This document shows positions 16,224-25,306 of a stretch of 53,324 nt of DNA, piece by piece. The stretch comes from Alteromonadaceae bacterium (lineage in GTDB: Bacteria > Pseudomonadota > Gammaproteobacteria > Enterobacterales > Alteromonadaceae), in the NCBI GenBank assembly GCA_027013165.1, contig JALUXV010000200.1, positions 1-53,324 of the forward strand, read 5' to 3'. Below the pieces are notes generated by a model, which saw nothing but the letters and a program-made list of their open reading frames with translations, searched no databases and was not told the origin of the DNA. A program made the translations under genes and the position numbers. Every line of letters starts with the position of its first letter. The first letter of the stretch is position 1.

Positions 16224-17977
16224 TGACAATTAATACGTTAGCCCGCTTCTGTCAAGCCATGAAAGATATCGGCGTGGAGCCCGTTTCCACGCCATTATTA
16301 GGCTATCGCTACGACGTGATTGAATCAGGTCATGCGTTTTCGCTTCTTATTCATGAACCTGATGAGGCCTTCTTACAAGCGCCAAAGGTCACTATCTTAA
16401 GTAAGCCAAAAATAGAGGGCGTAAAACAAACCCATGTCGTCGAGGGAAACACTTTATGTTACGTCGATGATAATGCCTACTATTTGGATGCCGAGCACCC
16501 AGAAAAAGCCGCGTCTGATATCGTGGGTTTTATTAACCTGACCATCAAACGTATGGTTTCGCCTGAGCTGTCACTGGAAGATTTCAACAATGAGTTTGAT
16601 GCCTATTGGCGACCCGACCGTTATGCGTATTTGATTGGCAATGAGCAAGCGCGATACATAGCGCAGTACAAAAGGAGGTCAGCAGTAACCCAGAGTGAAA
16701 CTTCAGAAACACTGCTGCATGAAGGGGAAGACAGTGTCACGTTTAAAGCCTGGTCACATAAACGCGGTTACACCCAAAACGACCAAGGCACCGCTGAGAA
16801 TGTTATTACGCTAACCTTAAAAGACGCGCCTATTCAAGCAAACGCTGACAAACCCTTGTCTTGGCCGATCCTATCATGGCAGGCGTTTCTTGTGTGGAGC
16901 CAATCACAAGGCAGCAGTTTTGTGGCTTTATTGTTAGAGAAAGTGGCGAAAGTGGCGCTTCGCACCCATGACATTACGATCTTGATGAATTACCACAACA
17001 ACAGCGGTTTAACACACCACTTTGCTGTCAGGGTGATTTTCAAGCGGGATATTCGCGCCATAGCAAAACGTGATCAACGCGCCCGTGAATTGACCAAAAA
17101 GTCACGACAACAAGGCAGAAAACTCAAAGATATCGTTGCGATGTTCTCGGCACAACAAGCCACGTCATTTGAACGAATAGGGATTTTGAATGCCTCACCT
17201 GGCTTTGTGATTGGCCGAAATACATTAAACAAAGACTTAGCAGGCTTAAAGATAGCCCTTGTGGGTTGCGGCACCTTGGGTGGGTATATCGCAAGCACAC
17301 TGACAAAACTGGGTGCGGGAACAGGCGAAGGCGGTGAGCTTATCTTAAGTGACGGGGATTGGTTAAAACCTGAAAATATCGGCCGTCACGTACTTGATGC
17401 ACAGTACTTAGGAGAGCCCAAATCGTCCGCGCTTAAACACTTCACACAGAACAGTGTCTATTGGCCGTTAAAATGTGAGCTGTGGCCTCCACTGGATGAA
17501 GCCTATTGCAGACGACTATTAGCCCATTGCGATATTATCATCGATGCGGTTGGCAATATTCCGTTGTCTAAAATGCTTTCTTCTGATTATCATCGATCAA
17601 CACTGTCACAGGGAACAATGCTTTTACACGGCTGGGTAGATGCTGATGGCGAGGCAGTGAGGTGTTTACTGGATGATAACACTGCAGGCTGCATACAATG
17701 TCTTCGCGTTGAAGGCAAAGAGCGGTTTCCGGTCTTCAAACATAACAACGACAACGTTACTCACAATCAACTAGCCATGAGTTGTGGTCAGTCTTTTACG
17801 CCCTACGCGACAAGTGTGTCGTTGGCCGGTGCGTCACTTATTGTCAATACGCTGCTGGACAACATGAATGATAAAAACGCGCCAAGGTTGCGTCAGTATA
17901 AAGTGGGAACAGGTGTGCAAAGTCTAAAGTGGCAAAACCCCAAGCCATTAAACAACTGCAGTGTGTGCCGGCGCTGA
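16223..17977 (+). CDS. cap2: CBASS Cap2, fused E2-E1 ubiquitin-transfer-like enzyme
   Basis: Primes the cyclase by attaching its C-terminus to a cellular target, as shown for type II CBASS. From the ATG at 16223 it is 584 residues (an in-frame TTG sits one codon earlier). The N-terminal E2-like domain has a candidate catalytic Cys79 (GNTLCYVDD). The ThiF/E1 adenylation domain has VGCGTLGG (348-354). Cys521 in MSCGQSFTPYA is the likely E1 cysteine. Zinc pairs CIQC (490-493) and CSVC (579-582) are present. It joins both neighbours by TGATG overlaps. Confidence 0.9.
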   Translation: MTINTLARFCQAMKDIGVEPVSTPLLGYRYDVIESGHAFSLLIHEPDEAFLQAPKVTILSKPKIEGVKQTHVVEGNTLCYVDDNAYYLDAEHPEKAASDIVGFINLTIKRMVSPELSLEDFNNEFDAYWRPDRYAYLIGNEQARYIAQYKRRSAVTQSETSETLLHEGEDSVTFKAWSHKRGYTQNDQGTAENVITLTLKDAPIQANADKPLSWPILSWQAFLVWSQSQGSSFVALLLEKVAKVALRTHDITILMNYHNNSGLTHHFAVRVIFKRDIRAIAKRDQRARELTKKSRQQGRKLKDIVAMFSAQQATSFERIGILNASPGFVIGRNTLNKDLAGLKIALVGCGTLGGYIASTLTKLGAGTGEGGELILSDGDWLKPENIGRHVLDAQYLGEPKSSALKHFTQNSVYWPLKCELWPPLDEAYCRRLLAHCDIIIDAVGNIPLSKMLSSDYHRSTLSQGTMLLHGWVDADGEAVRCLLDDNTAGCIQCLRVEGKERFPVFKHNNDNVTHNQLAMSCGQSFTPYATSVSLAGASLIVNTLLDNMNDKNAPRLRQYKVGTGVQSLKWQNPKPLNNCSVCRR

Positions 17978-18468
17978 TGCACGATCTGATGTTCTCCTTA
18001 CCCAATGGCCGCTATTTGTTAGTGCCATCTCATGTGATGACAACGCTGCAGCAGTATCGACAGCTAAAATCCACAAGTAAAGAGCAGGGCGGTATGCTAT
18101 TGGGGGTTATGCGGGCAGAACGCGATGAGCAAGTCAGTGTCGAAAACCCGCCTTGCATTGAAGTGCTGAGTGTTACAGAGCCCTGCCATCACGACTACGC
18201 AACAAACATACGATTTATGAGACGATGCGAGCATCATCTAACTGATATGAAAAACGCAGCCGAAAAACACAAAGAATTATTGTATCTTGGTGAGTGGCAT
18301 ACGCACCCAGAGGATAACCCGTTGCCGTCTGCTATGGATTTACGTAGTTGGCACAAGGCATTTATGAATAAAGTTGCCATTGTGGTGATCGTTGGACGGA
18401 AGACGAATTGGTGGGGGCTTTGGATTAATAAAAAAGTAATACCCATCGAAAGACTGCACACCAACTGA
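17977..18468 (+). CDS. cap3: CBASS Cap3, JAB/JAMM isopeptidase
   Basis: Zinc isopeptidase that removes the cyclase from its targets and so tempers Cap2. The 163-residue protein has the full JAMM set: Glu36 (KEQGGMLLG) and His108, His110, Ser118 and Asp121 in GEWHTHPEDNPLPSAMDL. The ATG at 17977 overlaps the cap2 stop. A GTG at 17929 would add 16 residues read from inside cap2 and is less likely. It is the last gene of the operon, and 128 bases without recognisable features follow before the convergent cusS stop. Confidence 0.9.
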   Translation: MHDLMFSLPNGRYLLVPSHVMTTLQQYRQLKSTSKEQGGMLLGVMRAERDEQVSVENPPCIEVLSVTEPCHHDYATNIRFMRRCEHHLTDMKNAAEKHKELLYLGEWHTHPEDNPLPSAMDLRSWHKAFMNKVAIVVIVGRKTNWWGLWINKKVIPIERLHTN

Positions 18469-18596
18469 TCCACTTTTTAGTTGAGAGTTAGCGACCAGGT
18501 CTTTTTGCTCTGTATCATTCACAGGAAATGCGTTGATATCTGCTTCGGCATATTGACTGTTGTCTCAGTGACGCTTCGTTAAACACTTTAGACTGA

Positions 18597-20003
18597 TTAT
18601 TTGTGAAATAAAACGGCAAATACGGTTAAGTTGTCATCTGAGCTAACCGTCAGTTTAGCACCGTTCATGTGAAGCAATGAACGCGCGATAGTCAATCCCA
18701 AACCAACGCCTTGACCATGATTTTTTCGTGAAGGATCTGCTCTAAAAAAGCGATCAAAAAGTCGCTGAAGATGGTCGTCAGAGATTTTAGGGCCTGGATT
18801 TGAAACGGTAATGATTGTATTTTTATCATGGGCAGATACCGCCACCTCAACAGTCGCGTTTTCGAAGGAATATCGAATTGCGTTTGATAATAGATTACTC
18901 ATAGCTTGTCGAAACATGGACCTATCGCAATCAATTTCAGCATCGGCCCCTCGGATGCGAATTTGAATTTTTCTTTCCTCTGCCAGTAGTTCAAAATACT
19001 CAACCAATTCTTGAAGCTCTGTACGGCAATTTAGGCGCTCTAACTGTGGCTTGACGAGTCCATGTTCCGTTTTGGCTAGAAGTAACATATCACTGACCAT
19101 CTTGGTCATACGTTCGTATTCTTCCAAATTAGAATACAAAATTTCAACATATTCGCTTTCAGTGCGCGGTTGATTCAGAATCACCTGCGTTTGAGTTGTC
19201 AGGTTTGTGACCGGTGTTCTCAATTCATGCGCAATGTCCGCAGAAAAATACGAAAGTTGTTCAAAGCCAGCTTCGAGTCGTTCAATCATAGCATTAAACG
19301 ATCCTACTAATCCTGCGAGCTCGACCGGCACCTCTAATGGATTTAGTCGGATATCAAGCTTGTCAGCAGTAATAGAACCTATTTTTCTACTCAGTTTTCG
19401 TAGCGGCGAGTGGCCTCGATACACAGCAAAACGTGCCACTATTATCGTGATCAAACCAGACACGAAAATAATGCCCCATAACGTCTTTTCAAAGTCTTCC
19501 ATGTAATTCATGTGAAATTCCATGTTGGAGGCTACCACAACACGGTATGTAGACTTATTCTGATCCGTGCTAACGGTCACGAGAACTTCAGTTGCTCGCA
19601 ACATATGGGATCCATCAAAAAAGAGGGTCAACATATCAGGCGTTATGCGATCGTTATCAAACAATTGACCGGGGTATTTGTGCAAGTCAACGCCTATACT
19701 CGAAAATACGGTTTCTCTATCTTCGTTTTGCACAAGGTAATAGACTCCATGATGACCAGACACTGCTTCAAAGAGGATACTCGAAGGTGTTACTTTTTCA
19801 GTGTATGCTTCGCCAAGCTTTCGTTTTACAGCATGGAATACCTCGTTTAACTCATCGGCATCCTGTTCAGCAAAATGCGTTGCAATTGATTGTTGAACGA
19901 TTAAGCTAATGATTGTAAGGCACAAAAATACAGTAATGCCGACAAGTATTGTGACTCTAAATGCAAGAGAGTTCGGTCGTTTTAGTTTATTCGTTACTAT
20001 CAT
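18597..20003 (-). CDS. cusS: Heavy-metal sensor histidine kinase, CusS-like
   Basis: Membrane sensor of 468 residues. It has an N-terminal transmembrane helix (about 15-38), a periplasmic sensor region of roughly 140 residues, a second helix near 175-195, HAMP, then the H-box [12 protein letters not shown], the N-box [10 protein letters not shown], the F-box [11 protein letters not shown] and the G2 box [11 protein letters not shown]. It is paired with an OmpR-type regulator whose stop it overlaps by 17 bases. The divergent neighbours are CusCBA copper-efflux genes, so periplasmic Cu(I)/Ag(I) is the likely signal. The architecture fits the heavy-metal sensor kinase family. Confidence 0.9.
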   Translation of the reverse strand: MIVTNKLKRPNSLAFRVTILVGITVFLCLTIISLIVQQSIATHFAEQDADELNEVFHAVKRKLGEAYTEKVTPSSILFEAVSGHHGVYYLVQNEDRETVFSSIGVDLHKYPGQLFDNDRITPDMLTLFFDGSHMLRATEVLVTVSTDQNKSTYRVVVASNMEFHMNYMEDFEKTLWGIIFVSGLITIIVARFAVYRGHSPLRKLSRKIGSITADKLDIRLNPLEVPVELAGLVGSFNAMIERLEAGFEQLSYFSADIAHELRTPVTNLTTQTQVILNQPRTESEYVEILYSNLEEYERMTKMVSDMLLLAKTEHGLVKPQLERLNCRTELQELVEYFELLAEERKIQIRIRGADAEIDCDRSMFRQAMSNLLSNAIRYSFENATVEVAVSAHDKNTIITVSNPGPKISDDHLQRLFDRFFRADPSRKNHGQGVGLGLTIARSLLHMNGAKLTVSSDDNLTVFAVLFHK

Positions 20004-20670
20004 CTACACTCATTTTATAGCCCATCCCCCTGACAGTTTGAATTAGCTTTACAGAGAAGTCATCATCAATTTTTGCGCGCAATCTACGGATAGCGACATC
20101 AATGACATTGGTGTCACTGTCAAAATTCATGTCCCATACCTGAGAGGCGATCAAAGAACGGGGCAATACTTCACCTTGACGTCTAACCATAAGTTCAAGC
20201 AGTGTAAACTCTTTAGTTGTCAGATTGATTACTTTGCCACCTCGCTTCGCAACACGAGAAGGTATGTCAAGCTCCAAATCAGCAATGTGTAATGTATTGT
20301 TAGGGACAGATGTCCCTCTTCTGATCAAGGTGCGCACTCTTGCGAGGAGTTCCGCGAAAGCAAACGGTTTTACCAAATAATCGTCTGCGCCTAACTCAAG
20401 TCCTTTGACTCTGTCATTAACGTGATCGCGGGCGGTTAAAAAAAGTACGGGTGTATACTTACCAGACTCTCTTAATGAAGACAGGATTTTCCAACCTTCA
20501 ATGTCGGGTAGCATTACATCGAGTACAATTAATTCATAATCACCAATCATCGCTTTGTGGTGACCATCTAGGCCAGTACGCACTAATTCTACAACAAAGC
20601 CGGATTCAATGAGCCCTTGTTTGATGTAATCGCCGGTTTTTACTTCGTCTTCGACTACGAGTATTTTCAT
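19987..20670 (-). CDS. cusR: OmpR-family response regulator, CusR-like
   Basis: A 227-residue DNA-binding regulator. The receiver domain has the acidic pair in VVEDE, phospho-acceptor Asp51 ([11 protein letters not shown]), the switch Thr in FLTARD and Lys in DDYLVKPF. The C-terminal winged helix ends in [11 protein letters not shown]. It is phosphorylated by the adjacent kinase. It probably binds the palindromes at 20878-20895 and 37911-37932, which share their sequence and sit before the two metal operons. It is divergent from the cus operon, 316 bases away. Confidence 0.92.
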   Translation of the reverse strand: MKILVVEDEVKTGDYIKQGLIESGFVVELVRTGLDGHHKAMIGDYELIVLDVMLPDIEGWKILSSLRESGKYTPVLFLTARDHVNDRVKGLELGADDYLVKPFAFAELLARVRTLIRRGTSVPNNTLHIADLELDIPSRVAKRGGKVINLTTKEFTLLELMVRRQGEVLPRSLIASQVWDMNFDSDTNVIDVAIRRLRAKIDDDFSVKLIQTVRGMGYKMSVDDSNE

Positions 20671-20877
20671 GGTATGTGATTAACCTGCTGCATAGTTTTA
20701 ATTCAATGGAGTGAGCCAGTTGAATACACCGCAATGGTAAAATGCTGTTAATATACCAATAATAAAACGCATGCGAGCAACCAACAGAGTATTCGATATA
20801 ATAATGGGCGCGCTACATCGTAGCCCGCAGTTGCGAATATTCAACTAAAAATACGCTTTCGCCATCAATATCGCCCA

Positions 20878-20933
20878 TGATTACAAAATTGTAATGTCAA
20901 GGTAATCTGTCTGTCAGGGCCATTTGCTATTCT
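20878..20933 (+). promoter_or_regulatory. Candidate CusR/CopR box and promoter of the cus operon
   Basis: TGATTACA-AAAT-TGTAAT (20878-20895) is a palindrome whose core ACAA-N2-TTGT matches the CusR-type copper box. An extended -10, TGCTATTCT, lies at 20925-20933, which places the box centre about 50 bases before the predicted start, where a response regulator would activate. The rest of the 316-base gap (20671-20986) contains only a small 5-base hairpin near 20812-20824 and no supported gene. Confidence 0.65.
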
Positions 20934-20986
20934 CTGTTGCGTTATTAAGGTGTGAAACCATGTTTTATTAAAAGGGCCAGGTTCAA

Positions 20987-21328
20987 GTGAAACTCACATT
21001 CGTCAAATACCTCGTTGTTATCGCTTTGTTGAGCGTGCAAGTAAGCGGGTCTTTCGCGAGTGTAGCTACGCCATGTGCAAGCGATATGGTGCATGAAATA
21101 GATAACAGAATCGGTCATCACATGGACCACTCAACATATGACGCATCAGAGAGTTGTTGCAATCAAGATTGCTGTTGTCCCATGGCTGTTTTTCAGCTCG
21201 GCATGTTGACTGGGGCGAATTTCGAAACATCAAAACTGTTGAACCCCCGAGCCCTAACCAGACAAACAAGGCTGCATAAAGTCTTTATCGCTATACATTT
21301 ACGCCCCCCAAAATACCCTCTCGTGTAA
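20987..21328 (+). CDS. Small exported His/Cys-rich protein, first gene of the cus operon
   Basis: A 113-residue protein with a signal peptide (cleavage near GSFASVA). The mature part carries a metal-ligand-rich stretch: GHHMDHS followed by SCCNQDCCCPM. The tail is basic and proline-containing. Small proteins of this kind (CopL or DUF2946-like) occur at the head of copper operons and are thought to bind or sense copper, but the similarity is only in pattern. The start is GTG at 20987; an ATG at 20960 runs straight into a stop. It is the first gene after the copper box. Confidence 0.65.
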   Translation: MKLTFVKYLVVIALLSVQVSGSFASVATPCASDMVHEIDNRIGHHMDHSTYDASESCCNQDCCCPMAVFQLGMLTGANFETSKLLNPRALTRQTRLHKVFIAIHLRPPKYPLV

Positions 21329-21417
21329 TCAGGTTAGTCGATGTAAAGACTAACAGATACTGCACGTGATGTTTCCATCGTGAAGCGTGCGAAATTCAAT
21401 ATATGTGAGAGTTGTTT

Positions 21418-21927
21418 ATGAAAAAAAATATTCCGTTTTGGGCTCTGGTTTCCGTAGTCCTCTTTTTAACGGCGTGCAGTGATGTCCAGCAGGCAAATAA
21501 TGATGCAAAGTCTGCAACACAGGCCCCGAAAATTCCATTAGACGTCTACAAAAGTAGAACATGTAGATGTTGTCAAAAATGGGTACGACATGTTGAAGAA
21601 CATGGTTTTGAGACAGATGTGACAAATGTCGCGCTAATGTCCAGAGTTAAAGATAAACATGGCATCGAACCCCAGTATCGCTCCTGCCATACTGCTCTTT
21701 CTCAGGACGGGTTTGTATTTGAGGGACACATACCCGCAAAATACATCCAACAATTTTTAGAAAACCCTCCTGAAGGGGCTTTAGGGTTGAGCGTTCCAGC
21801 CATGCCAATTGGATCGCCGGGTATGGAAGTTGACGAACGATTCCAACGTTATCTTGTATTGCAACTTAATGTAGATGGTTCAGTTACGACCTATGCTGAA
21901 GTCAACACCTATGAGGAGCAATTCTAA
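21418..21927 (+). CDS. DUF411 (CopG-like) metal-binding lipoprotein
   Basis: A 169-residue protein with a lipoprotein signal (FLTAC), so it is probably anchored in the envelope. The DUF411 domain has SRTCRCCQKWVRHV near residues 48-60, then RSCHTAL and GHIPAK, and ends in the typical SVPAMPIGSPGME. DUF411/CopG proteins accompany copper resistance genes and bind Cu through the CxCC cluster. The ATG at 21418 has TGAGAG upstream; the longer TTG start is unlikely. It overlaps the cusC start (TAATG). Confidence 0.85.
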   Translation: MKKNIPFWALVSVVLFLTACSDVQQANNDAKSATQAPKIPLDVYKSRTCRCCQKWVRHVEEHGFETDVTNVALMSRVKDKHGIEPQYRSCHTALSQDGFVFEGHIPAKYIQQFLENPPEGALGLSVPAMPIGSPGMEVDERFQRYLVLQLNVDGSVTTYAEVNTYEEQF

Positions 21928-23291
21928 TGAACCGGTTTTATCTTTTTGTTTTTATTTGGGGAGCGCTCTCGTTTTCGATGGTATCTCCCGCTATCGCGGA
22001 TGAAAAATTAACGCTCAAACGTGCAATAGAAATAGCGGTAGAAAATGATCCATGGCTCGTTGGCAGTGCACATCGTGAACGTGCCACATTGTCCAGTAGT
22101 GTCGTCGCCTCGAGCCTACCAGACCCCGTTGTCAACATCGGTTTAGCAAATGTACCCACTGATGGTTTTGCGTTTGATCAAGAACCCATGACTCAGCTAA
22201 AAGTAGGTGTGTCACAGATGTTTCCTCGTGGTGATTCGTTAGCCATAAGGTCTCGTCAATTGCGGGAGCAAGCAGCAGAGCATCCCCTGATGAGAGCCGA
22301 CCGAGTGGCCAAAGCACGCGTTCAAGTATCAAACTTATGGTTAGAAATATATCGGGCGCAGCAAAGTGTAAAGCTAATTGATGAAGATAAAGCGTTGTTT
22401 GAACAGCTCAGCGATATCGCAAAGGCAAATTATTCAACTACCTTTGGACGCGTAAATCAGCAAGATATCGTTCGTGCAAAGTTGGAATTAACAAGGTTGG
22501 AAGACCGACTTACTAAACTACGAGCATTAGAAGAAAGAGCCACAGGGAAGCTTCTAGAGTGGCTAGTTAGAGATCAAAATTATCCAAGTCAATCGGGATT
22601 TGATGCCTTTTCTCGATTAACGTTGCCGCATGCCCTACCTGAGATCGAAAACATGGGGCAGAATATGAGAACAATACTTGAGCGCAGAGATCAACAATCG
22701 CTTGCAATGGTTCTCAATCAACACCCTTTGATCCTCTCGATAGAGCAAAGAATTCGCGCCAGCCAAACCGGTATTGACCTTGCCAAAGAAAAATACAAGC
22801 CACAATGGGGGGTTAGCGCTAGTTACGCCTACAGAGACGACACGCCCGACGGTACAAGTCGAGCAGATTTTTTATCGATGGGTGTAAGTTTCGATGTACC
22901 TCTTTTTACAGAAAACCGCCAAGACCAAGAGGTTTCGGCTGCCGTAAGCCTATCTGAAGCCATTAAAACCGACAAGCGCTTAGTCCTCAGAGAAATGATG
23001 TCATACATCCAGTCTTTATATGCGGAAAATGAGCGATTAATGGAGCGACAAGCGCTGTACGAACTCGAATTATTAGAGCAAATGCAAGAGCAAGCTGAGG
23101 CATCGCTCAATGCTTATACCAACGACGAAGGAGACTTTGCTGAGGTAGTGCGCGCTCGTATTGCGGATCTTAATGCCAGAATTGACGCACTGGATATCAG
23201 TGTGGATTTGGTCAAAACAAAAATTCAACTCAACTATTACTTTGATACCAACGCAGGTATTCCTTTGTCTCAAATCGGAGAACAACAATGA
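21927..23291 (+). CDS. cusC: TolC-family outer-membrane efflux protein, CusC-like
   Basis: Outer-membrane channel of the tripartite metal exporter. It has 454 residues with a signal peptide ending at PAIA, then two repeated long-helix hairpins (AIEIAVENDPWLVG; later LNQHPLILSIEQRIRAS) and short beta segments (WGVSASYAYRDD), as expected for TolC-type barrels. No N-terminal lipid-anchor cysteine is seen, unlike E. coli CusC. It overlaps the adaptor gene by four bases (ATGA), in the order C-B-A. Copper specificity is inferred from the CusB and CusA partners. Confidence 0.9.
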   Translation: MNRFYLFVFIWGALSFSMVSPAIADEKLTLKRAIEIAVENDPWLVGSAHRERATLSSSVVASSLPDPVVNIGLANVPTDGFAFDQEPMTQLKVGVSQMFPRGDSLAIRSRQLREQAAEHPLMRADRVAKARVQVSNLWLEIYRAQQSVKLIDEDKALFEQLSDIAKANYSTTFGRVNQQDIVRAKLELTRLEDRLTKLRALEERATGKLLEWLVRDQNYPSQSGFDAFSRLTLPHALPEIENMGQNMRTILERRDQQSLAMVLNQHPLILSIEQRIRASQTGIDLAKEKYKPQWGVSASYAYRDDTPDGTSRADFLSMGVSFDVPLFTENRQDQEVSAAVSLSEAIKTDKRLVLREMMSYIQSLYAENERLMERQALYELELLEQMQEQAEASLNAYTNDEGDFAEVVRARIADLNARIDALDISVDLVKTKIQLNYYFDTNAGIPLSQIGEQQ

Positions 23292-25306
23292 GCACAATTA
23301 AAGCACTCGTCATAGGCGGGGTAGCAGGCGGTATTATGACTGCGTTGGCATTCACGTTTCTGACACCATCTTCATCATCCACCGCGAATAATGAGCAAAA
23401 CGAAGAGAAGCAACCGTTGTATTGGGTTGCGCCGATGGACCCAAATTACCGCAGAGACGAACCAGGAAAGTCTCCGATGGGCATGGATCTCATTCCTGTC
23501 TACGAAGAAAGTTCAAGTGGCGATGCGGGCCCAGGAACAATTACTATAGCGCCAAATGTGGAGAACAATCTTGGTGTTCGAACTGCGAAAGTGCAGCGCC
23601 GCGCGCTGCATGTCCCTATTAGAACTGTCGGGTACGTTCAATACAACGAAGAAACATTAATCCATGTGCATCCTCGCGTTGAAGGCTGGATAGAAACACT
23701 GCATGTAAAAGCATCTGGAGAATATGTTGAAAAAGGGGAACCACTTTACTCTCTATACTCGCCTGAGTTAGTGAATGCACAAGAAGAATTGCTGCTTGCT
23801 ATGCGCAGAAACAACAAAGATCTGATCGTAGCTGCTCGTTCTCGCTTAAATGCATTGCAAGTGCCTGAAGACGTCGTGGAGACGTTAACAAAAACAAAAA
23901 ATGTTCAGCAAACCGTTACCTTTTCCGCGCCCCAAACCGGATTCGTAGATAATTTAAACATTCGAGAAGGTTTCTTTATAAAACCTGGCGTTACAGTCAT
24001 GTCGATTGGTGCATTGGATGAGGTTTGGGTTGATGCAGAGGTATTTGAGCGACAAACCGCCCAAATAGTGGAAGGGCTGCCTGTTACTATGACATTAGAT
24101 TTCCTCCCCGGAAAGACGTGGCAAGGCGTTGTAGACTACGTCTACCCAACCCTTGAACAGAGTACCCGCACACTGCGTGTGCGTCTTCGCTTTGCTAATC
24201 AAGATTATACGTTAAAGCCGAACATGTTCGCTCAAGTGACTATCCACTCTGATATGGATTCGACCAACTTGATCGTGCCAACCGAAGCGGTTATTCGAAC
24301 AGGCAATCAAAATCGCGTTGTATTGGCATTGGGAGATGGAAAATTTAAATCAGTTGCAATCAAAATTGGGCGAGTGGTTGACGAGTTTACAGAAGTACTT
24401 GAAGGACTGATCGATGGTGACAGCATTGTCACCTCCGCTCAATTTATGCTTGATTCAGAGAGCAGTATTAGCTCTGACTTTAAGCGAATGGAACCCCCTG
24501 AAGAAAGTCCAACATCGGTCTTCACAGAGGTGATGATCACAGACGTGATGCCTTCTCACAACATGATAACTGCAAAACATGGTCCAATTCCAGAATGGGA
24601 TTGGCCGTCGATGACCATGGATTTTGTGGTAGCGGAGCATATCAATTTAGCAACGGTCAAAGGTGGTTCATCGGCACATATCGAGATCAGTAAGCAAACT
24701 GATGGTCAATATGTAGTGACAACCGTGCACATTATCGATTCAGCACAAAGTACACAGGCGACTATGTCTGAAAGCGTTTGGGCTGAAGTCAAGATTAATT
24801 CTGTAATGGATGGGCATCGAATGATAAATGTCGATCATCCCGCGATAAAAGAGTGGGATTGGCCCGCGATGACGATGGATTTTAATGTGGCAGATAACAT
24901 AACCTTGTCTGATTTGGCCTCTGGAACGCTTGCGCATATTGAAATTTCAAAATCCTCAAGTGGCGAATATCTTGTTTCTACCATTCATGTTGTTGAAGAG
25001 GCAAGTAGTGAAACAAGTACCGCTGTCGACGCTGTGTGGACTCAAGCAACGGTCAATGCAGTGATGAGTGCTAACAACCAGTTAAGCCTTGAACATGACC
25101 CTATTGAGGCGTGGGATTGGCCTGCAATGACAATGGATTTCAACGTCGCTAATGAGATTGATTTATCTGACATTACCGCTGGTATGCGACTGCACATCGA
25201 AATTACCAAAACCCAAGACGGTGCGTACGTTATTACCACATTACATATACAAGCATCTGATAAAGGAACGATGGATCACAGCCAACATGAAGGAGCGCAC
25301 GAATGA
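23288..25306 (+). CDS. cusB: RND periplasmic adaptor CusB with three C-terminal CusF-like domains
   Basis: Adaptor linking CusA to CusC and a copper-relay protein. At 672 residues it is about 260 longer than plain CusB. After a membrane anchor (5-27) comes the metal-binding segment with Met50, Met64 and Met66 (APMDP, SPMGMD), matching the copper site of E. coli CusB. The hairpin, lipoyl and barrel domains run to about residue 405. Three tandem CusF-like domains follow (411-483, 497-570, 583-655), each with a His and a WDWPxMTMDF motif. The end is His-rich. The triple fusion is unusual. Confidence 0.92.
   Translation: MSTIKALVIGGVAGGIMTALAFTFLTPSSSSTANNEQNEEKQPLYWVAPMDPNYRRDEPGKSPMGMDLIPVYEESSSGDAGPGTITIAPNVENNLGVRTAKVQRRALHVPIRTVGYVQYNEETLIHVHPRVEGWIETLHVKASGEYVEKGEPLYSLYSPELVNAQEELLLAMRRNNKDLIVAARSRLNALQVPEDVVETLTKTKNVQQTVTFSAPQTGFVDNLNIREGFFIKPGVTVMSIGALDEVWVDAEVFERQTAQIVEGLPVTMTLDFLPGKTWQGVVDYVYPTLEQSTRTLRVRLRFANQDYTLKPNMFAQVTIHSDMDSTNLIVPTEAVIRTGNQNRVVLALGDGKFKSVAIKIGRVVDEFTEVLEGLIDGDSIVTSAQFMLDSESSISSDFKRMEPPEESPTSVFTEVMITDVMPSHNMITAKHGPIPEWDWPSMTMDFVVAEHINLATVKGGSSAHIEISKQTDGQYVVTTVHIIDSAQSTQATMSESVWAEVKINSVMDGHRMINVDHPAIKEWDWPAMTMDFNVADNITLSDLASGTLAHIEISKSSSGEYLVSTIHVVEEASSETSTAVDAVWTQATVNAVMSANNQLSLEHDPIEAWDWPAMTMDFNVANEIDLSDITAGMRLHIEITKTQDGAYVITTLHIQASDKGTMDHSQHEGAHE
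24518..25256 (+). repeat. Three tandem CusF-type copper-binding domains within cusB
   Basis: Units of about 74 residues separated by Ser/Thr-rich linkers, with a period near 260 bases. Each keeps the CusF ligands: a His followed by WPSMTMDF or WPAMTMDF (KHGPIPEWDWPSMTM, DHPAIKEWDWPAMTM, EHDPIEAWDWPAMTM). The units have diverged at DNA level, so this is not a recent duplication. Confidence 0.88.

Larger units (their letters stand above)
5200..18468. mobile_element. Tn3-family (Tn4651-like) element with a CBASS cargo; ends not located
   Basis: The region starts with a complete Tn3-type transposase and contains a divergent tyrosine recombinase/coiled-coil pair matching the TnpS/TnpT resolution module of Tn4651-type transposons. 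It also holds accessory DNA-metabolism genes and a CBASS operon, and it ends before a metal-response locus. Gene content shows mobility. I looked for GGGG...TAAG-type terminal inverted repeats at 5017-5199 and 18469-18596 and found none, nor a target duplication. The boundaries given are therefore just the outer genes. It may be a decayed element, or the true right end may lie outside. Confidence 0.55.

Noticed and set aside
5135-18535. Ten-base inverted match CAACGCATTT (5135-5144) and AAATGCGTTG (18526-18535) as transposon ends
   Set aside because: Similarity stops abruptly outside the ten bases, there is no GGGG terminus, and such a match is expected by chance at the percent level.
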